Of a DNA stretch of 8,910 nucleotides, positions 5,024-8,910 are shown one piece after another (position 1 is the stretch's first letter; every line of letters starts with the position of its first letter). Origin of the DNA: Candidatus Coatesiibacteriota bacterium (GTDB lineage: Bacteria > B130-G9); contig JAFGIT010000349.1 in NCBI GenBank assembly GCA_016929465.1, positions 1 through 8,910 on the forward strand. Direction: 5' to 3'. Under the pieces are notes generated by a model. It worked only from the letters and a program-made list of their open reading frames with translations. It ran no database searches and was not told the DNA's origin. The translations under genes and the position numbers were made by a program.

Positions 5024-6967
5024 TTGAAAGTAGAGTATCTTAGCGACGAAGAATATCAGAAGCTCGGCCTGACTTCGGGAATCGAGATCCATCAGCAGAT
5101 CAAGACCGACAAGAAACTATTCTGCCGGTGCCCAGTAATCCTGCACAAGGACAATAATTTCGACGCGGTCGTGGTCCGACACATGCGTCCCACGCTTTCG
5201 GAATTAGGCGAATATGACGGCACGGCCCTCATGGAGTTCAAGACCAAGAAGGAAGTCGTGTATCAGCTCTATCACGACTGCGTGTGCACATACGAGATGG
5301 ACGACACGCCGCCATTTCTTATCAACCAGGACGCGGTCGATATCGCGATTGCGATCGCGATGCTGCTCGGATGCACGCAGATCGACGAGATATTCATTAC
5401 ACGCAAGCAGTACCTGGACGGAAGCATCCCGACGGGCTTCCAGCGGACTTGTATCGTGGGAATCGACGGCGAGATTCGCTGCAAGGGGAAGCCGATACAT
5501 ATTCGGCAGCTCGGTCTCGAGGAGGACGCATGCCGTGAGGTCTCCGACATCGGACACCGAATAACCTACAAGGCAGACCGCCTTGGGATGCCGCTGATCG
5601 AGGTCGTCACGGAGCGGGATATGGTGACTCCTCGGGAAGTCCAGGATGTGGCGGAGCAGATCGGAACTTGCATAAAGGCGGCAGGCCTCGCCCACAGGGG
5701 ATCCGGCTCCGTTCGGCAGGACGTGAACGTGAGCATCAACGGCTCGACGCGAGTCGAGATAAAGGGGGTGCCCAGGGTCGGCCTGATTGGGCCGCTTGTT
5801 CACTATGAAGCCTTGCGTCAGAAGCACCTTCTCGAGATAAGGGACGAACTCAAAAGCCGGGGCGTGACAAAGGAGAACCTCAAATTCTGGACGCTGGATG
5901 TCACTGAGATGATGGACGAACTGGGCTCGGGCGTCATAATTGAGCATCTGGACGTCGGCCCGGGCAATCGCATCGTGGCGATGGGCCTCGGCAAGTTCGG
6001 GGGCCTTCTGAGAAAAGAACTCCAACCTGATAAGACATTCGGATATGAGATATCCCAGCGAATTATGGTTATCGCCTGCCTGGATGGCGAGCCAAACATA
6101 ATGTGGGATGACGGAGCAAAGCGGACCGGCGATATCAATAATGAACCGTGGGAGCGGCTATTCACAGCTCTTGAAGCATCGTCCGACGACGCCGTGATCC
6201 TGGTCTGGGGCAACAAGGCAGACGTGAAGACCGCAGTCGAGGAGACTCGGCTGAGGCTCGAGGATGCGATAGACGGTGTGCCGAACGAGACCCGCCAGGC
6301 GAAGCCGGATGGAACGACCGGCTTCGAGCGGATTCTGCCTGGTCCCGATCGTATGTATCCGGACACAGACCTTCCGCCCTTCGCGATTCCCATCGAGCGT
6401 TTCGAGAGGATCGAGCGGTCAGCAGGGCCAAATCCATTCAACGCCTTCGAGCGATTCCGGGATATGGGCATTCCGGACAATTCGATAAAGCAGATGATGC
6501 GCAATGGCCGATGGCTGCTCTTCGACCGGATTATCGGTGAGCTCGACGTTGACCCTCAATTCGTAGCTGAGGTCCTTTCAGAGCGGCTGAGGTGGCTTGA
6601 GAGAGCGGGATTCGATGTATCGGGCATTCTCGATGATCAGATATTCGAGCTTCTCAGAGCATTTGGCGACGGCAAGCTGTCGAGGGAGTCTGTCCCCTTG
6701 GCCATGAGGGATTCCCTCGCTTTGGATGACCCCATTGAGGATGTGCTCAAACGTTATGAGATGAAAGACGGGCACGACGCATCCTTGGGAGACCTGGTGG
6801 CAACGGCTGTCGCTGACGGCAAACACATCCTGAATGCGTTGCCCGAGGAGAAAGCATTCAATGCGCTGATGGGTGAGGTCATGCGCAATTCTCCTGTAAG
6901 ACTCGAGCCACGCGAGGTTGCGGAAGTCCTTCGCACGGCCTTGAGCAAGGTCGATGAGCCGACTTGA
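5024..6967 (+). CDS. gatE: Archaeal-type Glu-tRNA(Gln) amidotransferase subunit E (GatE)
   Basis: A 647-residue protein with the length and landmarks of GatE, the subunit that binds Glu-tRNA(Gln), phosphorylates the misacylated Glu with ATP and amidates it with ammonia from GatD. Visible motifs: GIEIHQQ (19-25), KKLFCRCP (30-37), RPTLSELGEYD (55-65), LEEDACR (165-171), RLGMPLIEV (186-194), SVRQDVNVSI (229-238) and VEIKGV (244-249). A GAD-type insert domain, specific to GatE and absent from GatB, covers about 280-410. MYPDTDLPP near 446-454 leads into a helical YqeY-like tail that binds tRNA. The start is TTG 5024: an in-frame TAA lies at 5006 and the next ATG would delete the conserved N-terminus. 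AAGAGGCG is about 10 nt upstream. No gatD is in the window. The 3' end overlaps the radical SAM gene by 14 nt. Confidence 0.93.
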   Translation: MKVEYLSDEEYQKLGLTSGIEIHQQIKTDKKLFCRCPVILHKDNNFDAVVVRHMRPTLSELGEYDGTALMEFKTKKEVVYQLYHDCVCTYEMDDTPPFLINQDAVDIAIAIAMLLGCTQIDEIFITRKQYLDGSIPTGFQRTCIVGIDGEIRCKGKPIHIRQLGLEEDACREVSDIGHRITYKADRLGMPLIEVVTERDMVTPREVQDVAEQIGTCIKAAGLAHRGSGSVRQDVNVSINGSTRVEIKGVPRVGLIGPLVHYEALRQKHLLEIRDELKSRGVTKENLKFWTLDVTEMMDELGSGVIIEHLDVGPGNRIVAMGLGKFGGLLRKELQPDKTFGYEISQRIMVIACLDGEPNIMWDDGAKRTGDINNEPWERLFTALEASSDDAVILVWGNKADVKTAVEETRLRLEDAIDGVPNETRQAKPDGTTGFERILPGPDRMYPDTDLPPFAIPIERFERIERSAGPNPFNAFERFRDMGIPDNSIKQMMRNGRWLLFDRIIGELDVDPQFVAEVLSERLRWLERAGFDVSGILDDQIFELLRAFGDGKLSRESVPLAMRDSLALDDPIEDVLKRYEMKDGHDASLGDLVATAVADGKHILNALPEEKAFNALMGEVMRNSPVRLEPREVAEVLRTALSKVDEPT

Positions 6968-7970
6968 GGCGGCAGCTCGCTCTTTAGCCCTATTCGCTGC
7001 GCGGAGGATAGCTCGGAATAGGCAGGTCGCCGACGTCATTTTTGACAGATGCAGGGGGACTGCGGACCTGGCTAGGTCGGCGCTGAATCACCTCGCCTTC
7101 ATTCTCAAGCTTCCCAGGACCTTCTATCTGACGAGCGTTATGCTCGAGGTCACCAACCTCTGCAACCTGAAGTGCCGCTTCTGTCCGGCGGAGAATATGA
7201 AACGCATCCGAGGATTCATGGATCCGGCGCTTGCCGAACACGTTCTCAAGGACTGCAAGAACCTGCAGTATGTGTATTTATACGACTGGGGTGAGCCGAT
7301 GCTTCATCCGGAGTTGCCGCGAATCATCGAGACCGCGACCGAGCTCGGCCATCGGACCTTCATGGTGACCAACGGCACGCTGTTAAACCCCGATCTGGCC
7401 GAGAAGATCATCAAGGCCGGGCTCTCCACGATATGCTTCTCCATTGACGGTATCGGCCAAGTCTATGAGAGGCTGCGCGGCTTCGACTATGGGAGGCTCG
7501 AGTCGAATGTGCTGGAGTTTTTGAGGATCAAAAATGAGCTGAATCCCGGCCTCCGGGTCGAGATCAACTACGTCGTCTCGCCCGACACAGAAAGCCACGT
7601 CAATGAGTTCAGGGCAGCCTGGGGCCCGAGAGTGCAGCACATCACCTTCCAACCAATGCTGACATACCATCAAATGCCCCGCAAGAGGCCGTGCAGAGAG
7701 CTCTGGAAGGGGACGCTCGTCGTCCTCTGGGATGGCACGGTCGTCGCCTGCTGTGTTGACTATGACGGCGCCCTTAAGGTCGGCGACGCGACCCGGCAGA
7801 ACATATCGGAAATTCTCAACTCAAAGGAGATGATTGACCTGCGCAAAACGCATTTGAAGGGCCAATTCTGCTCGATGTGCAGCCTGTGCTCCGAATTCGA
7901 GACCGAATGCGTTGACGGCCGTTTCGATGGGCGCATGTCCGACTGCGAAGCGGGGTGTGATCCCAGGTAA
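6954..7970 (+). CDS. Radical SAM protein with C-terminal SPASM-like domain
   Basis: A 338-residue enzyme. CNLKCRFC carries the [4Fe-4S] ligands Cys70, Cys74 and Cys77 (CX3CX2C), preceded by LEVTNLC and followed by the glycine-containing YDWGEPMLHP (110-119) and VTNGTLL (138-144), all usual for the radical SAM barrel. A SPASM/twitch-like region follows: Cys247, WDGTVVACC (Cys266, Cys267), and FCSMCSLC (Cys306, Cys309, Cys312), plus extra cysteines 319, 331 and 335. Auxiliary clusters of this sort occur in peptide-maturing enzymes and in sugar or cofactor enzymes. The first 55 residues are a basic amphipathic extension. ATG 6954 overlaps gatE by 14 nt, so the two are almost certainly co-transcribed. 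No precursor peptide gene is visible next to it. Substrate unknown. Confidence 0.88.
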   Translation: MSRLEAAARSLALFAARRIARNRQVADVIFDRCRGTADLARSALNHLAFILKLPRTFYLTSVMLEVTNLCNLKCRFCPAENMKRIRGFMDPALAEHVLKDCKNLQYVYLYDWGEPMLHPELPRIIETATELGHRTFMVTNGTLLNPDLAEKIIKAGLSTICFSIDGIGQVYERLRGFDYGRLESNVLEFLRIKNELNPGLRVEINYVVSPDTESHVNEFRAAWGPRVQHITFQPMLTYHQMPRKRPCRELWKGTLVVLWDGTVVACCVDYDGALKVGDATRQNISEILNSKEMIDLRKTHLKGQFCSMCSLCSEFETECVDGRFDGRMSDCEAGCDPR

Positions 7971-8089
7971 GTTTCAGCGTCCGATTCACGTCGATGAAAT
8001 ATGATTGGGGCAACGCCACCCTGAAATGGTGACACGTGAAGAGCCGCGTGTGAAACTCGCGGAATCGATGCACGCGCTCCCCCAATTAA

Positions 8090-8132
8090 TTCCCCCTCCC
8101 GCCAATCGCGGGGCGATTGGCGGGAGGGGGAA
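8090..8132. terminator. Perfect 20-bp stem-loop, likely bidirectional terminator or repeat
   Basis: TTCCCCCTCCCGCCAATCGC (8090-8109) is perfectly complementary to 8113-8132, with a GGG loop at 8110-8112. It lies 120 nt past the radical SAM stop and is followed by GGTTTGTCTT on the plus strand, an imperfect T-tract. On the minus strand the downstream bases are TTAATT. Position between convergent genes favours termination; perfect symmetry also suits a mobile palindromic repeat. Confidence 0.6.
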
Positions 8133-8197
8133 GGTTTGTCTTGGTTCCTTGAATCCGTAGGTTTGGCTCTCGCCGGCACGCTACGGCTATTCACGTG

Positions 8198-8214
8198 ATG
8201 CCCCGTCGGGGCAT
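8198..8214. other. Small hairpin ATGCCCC-GTC-GGGGCAT
   Basis: A 7-bp perfect stem with a 3-nt loop in the convergent intergenic region. There is no T-tract on either side. It is one of three close palindromes on the downstream side of the minus-strand gene. Confidence 0.4.
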
Positions 8215-8225
8215 TAGCTGAGCAA

Positions 8226-8252
8226 GGCAGATTAATTAGAGAGCAATCTGCC
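8226..8252. other. Hairpin GGCAGATT ... AATCTGCC
   Basis: A perfect 8-bp stem (8226-8233 with 8245-8252) and an 11-nt AT-rich loop. It lies about 50 nt downstream of the minus-strand gene's stop, so it may protect or terminate that transcript. Confidence 0.4.
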
Positions 8253-8262
8253 GGAATAAATG

Positions 8263-8277
8263 CCGGCCCCTGGCCGG
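8263..8277 (-). terminator. Terminator candidate for the minus-strand gene
   Basis: CCGGCC (8263-8268) pairs with GGCCGG (8272-8277) around a 3-nt loop. Read on the minus strand it comes 24 nt after the stop at 8302-8304 and is followed by CATTTATT, a modest T-rich stretch. This is compatible with a weak intrinsic terminator. Confidence 0.4.
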
Positions 8278-8301
8278 AAAGGAAGTGGGTCCCGCAGGTT
8301 C

Positions 8302-8910
8302 CTACGGCTCGACGGTGATGTATGGATATACGTTGCTTGCGGCGCCCGAGTAGTCGAAGGCGACCACCTGGAGCAGCAGAAGCCCTTCGGGCCTGGAGTA
8401 GGCATCGACGGTGAAGTTCCGAATATAGAAGCCATCTCCCGGCACATCGTCGGTCTCGGAGCCGTCGTCGAGAAGGTCGATACCAGTCGGAATCCCGTCA
8501 ACGTAAACCTCCACGTGCTCGATATCCTCAGGACCATTCGGGTCGAGAACCAAAGCCTTGAAAAGAACCTGATTCGTCTGAGAGATGTCGATCATCGGTG
8601 GATAGAAGCCGCCAACATAGACGACCGGCCTCATATTGCCCAACGGAATCGGCGTCGGCTCCGAAGGGCCATCACTGCTCGCAAGCGCCACCTGATAGAT
8701 GCCGCTCGGGTCCTCGGGAACCGAGGCAGAGTGGATGTCCATCAGAGACTGCACCCGCCAGGAAACGTCCGTCGCATCGAAATCACCGTTAAGAACCGGC
8801 GGCGATTTGTGACGTGACCTGTCGATGATCGTTAGATACGGCCACAAAGAACTGTAACTACCGTAAATGTCCTCCGCGGCGAACTCATACACCGGAAGCA
8901 TCCCCACGCG
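8302..8910 (-). CDS. C-terminal part of a probable secreted beta-sandwich protein, 5' truncated
   Basis: The frame stays open to the window edge, so at least 202 residues are seen and the true start, with any signal peptide, is outside; the GTG at 8907 is probably internal. The fragment has low Lys and Cys, is rich in Asp, Pro, Val and Gly, and contains LLDDGSETDDVPGDGFY, a form of the acidic turn DDG-GD-x-x-x-GDGxY that recurs in Ig-like or cadherin-like beta-sandwich domains of secreted bacterial proteins and may bind calcium. Before it comes an ALVLDPNGPEDIEHVEVYVDG strand-turn-strand, and it ends with a VVAFDYSGAASNVYPYITV strand pair. A surface or extracellular role is inferred. No sorting signal such as a C-terminal PEP-CTERM or LPXTG is present. 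The stop is TAG at 8304-8302. Confidence 0.7.
   Translation of the reverse strand, partial: RVGMLPVYEFAAEDIYGSYSSLWPYLTIIDRSRHKSPPVLNGDFDATDVSWRVQSLMDIHSASVPEDPSGIYQVALASSDGPSEPTPIPLGNMRPVVYVGGFYPPMIDISQTNQVLFKALVLDPNGPEDIEHVEVYVDGIPTGIDLLDDGSETDDVPGDGFYIRNFTVDAYSRPEGLLLLQVVAFDYSGAASNVYPYITVEP

Larger units (their letters stand above)
7971..8301. other. Gene-free convergent intergenic region rich in hairpins
   Basis: About 330 nt between the ends of two convergent genes. I see no convincing coding frame; minus-strand frames entering it run antisense into the radical SAM gene. It holds a 20-bp perfect stem-loop and three smaller palindromes, listed separately, and a pair of CACGTGAA/TTCACGTG sites (8033-8040 and 8190-8197) in inverted orientation. 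It is suited to termination from both sides. Confidence 0.6.

Noticed and set aside
5204-6025. 273-codon open frame on the minus strand inside gatE
   Set aside because: It is the antisense shadow of a strongly conserved gene and its translation resembles no family I know.
7760-8194. 144-codon minus-strand frame in the convergent region
   Set aside because: Roughly half is antisense to the radical SAM gene and the rest passes through the perfect hairpin; no protein character.
8260-8817. 185-codon plus-strand frame over the region of the secreted protein
   Set aside because: The translation is Arg/His-rich low-quality sequence, while the minus strand gives a coherent secreted-type protein.
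1-8910. CRISPR array or transposase
   Set aside because: No regularly spaced direct repeats and no transposase or integrase motifs are seen in any frame.

Overview
The window looks like part of a moderately GC-rich bacterial genome, probably from an uncultivated or deeply branching phylum. The bacterial signs are an LPS-heptose isomerase gene, tightly overlapping operons with Shine-Dalgarno-like sites, plausible sigma70-type promoters, and a palindrome resembling dispersed repeats of some uncultivated bacterial genomes. The discordant gene is an archaeal-type GatE, so an archaeal origin or a transferred gene cannot be excluded from sequence alone.

Region 1 (1-2802, + strand) is a compact operon with overlapping genes. 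It holds the 3' part of gmhA (sedoheptulose-7-phosphate isomerase, all four expected metal ligands visible), a deoxyhypusine-synthase-fold protein that appears to lack the catalytic lysine, and a B12-binding-type radical SAM enzyme. It reads as part of a surface-glycan or heptose-linked pathway that begins upstream of the window.

Region 2 (about 2803-4716, + strand) is visibly more AT-rich. It carries its own candidate promoter and a three-gene cassette: an STAS-like/GHKL ATPase fusion, a small DUF4325 STAS-like protein, and a PIN-domain nuclease with a complete acidic tetrad. This is the best candidate for a poorly described system. The layout suggests a partner-switching (kinase/anti-anti-sigma-like) module controlling an RNase, possibly a toxin or defence effector.

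Region 3 (4717-5023) contains no protein gene. It has a tRNA-like gene that folds as a cloverleaf with an encoded CCA end. Its best register places CUG (Gln) as anticodon, but U33 and the purine at 37 are missing. A short palindromic repeat follows. Region 4 (5024-7970, + strand) is gatE, the tRNA-recognising subunit of Glu-tRNA(Gln) amidotransferase, overlapped by 14 nt by a radical SAM/SPASM gene.

Region 5 (7971-8301) is a hairpin-rich convergent intergenic stretch with a perfect 20-bp stem-loop. Region 6 (8302-8910, - strand) is the C-terminal part of a probably secreted protein with Ig-like or beta-sandwich character, running off the window.
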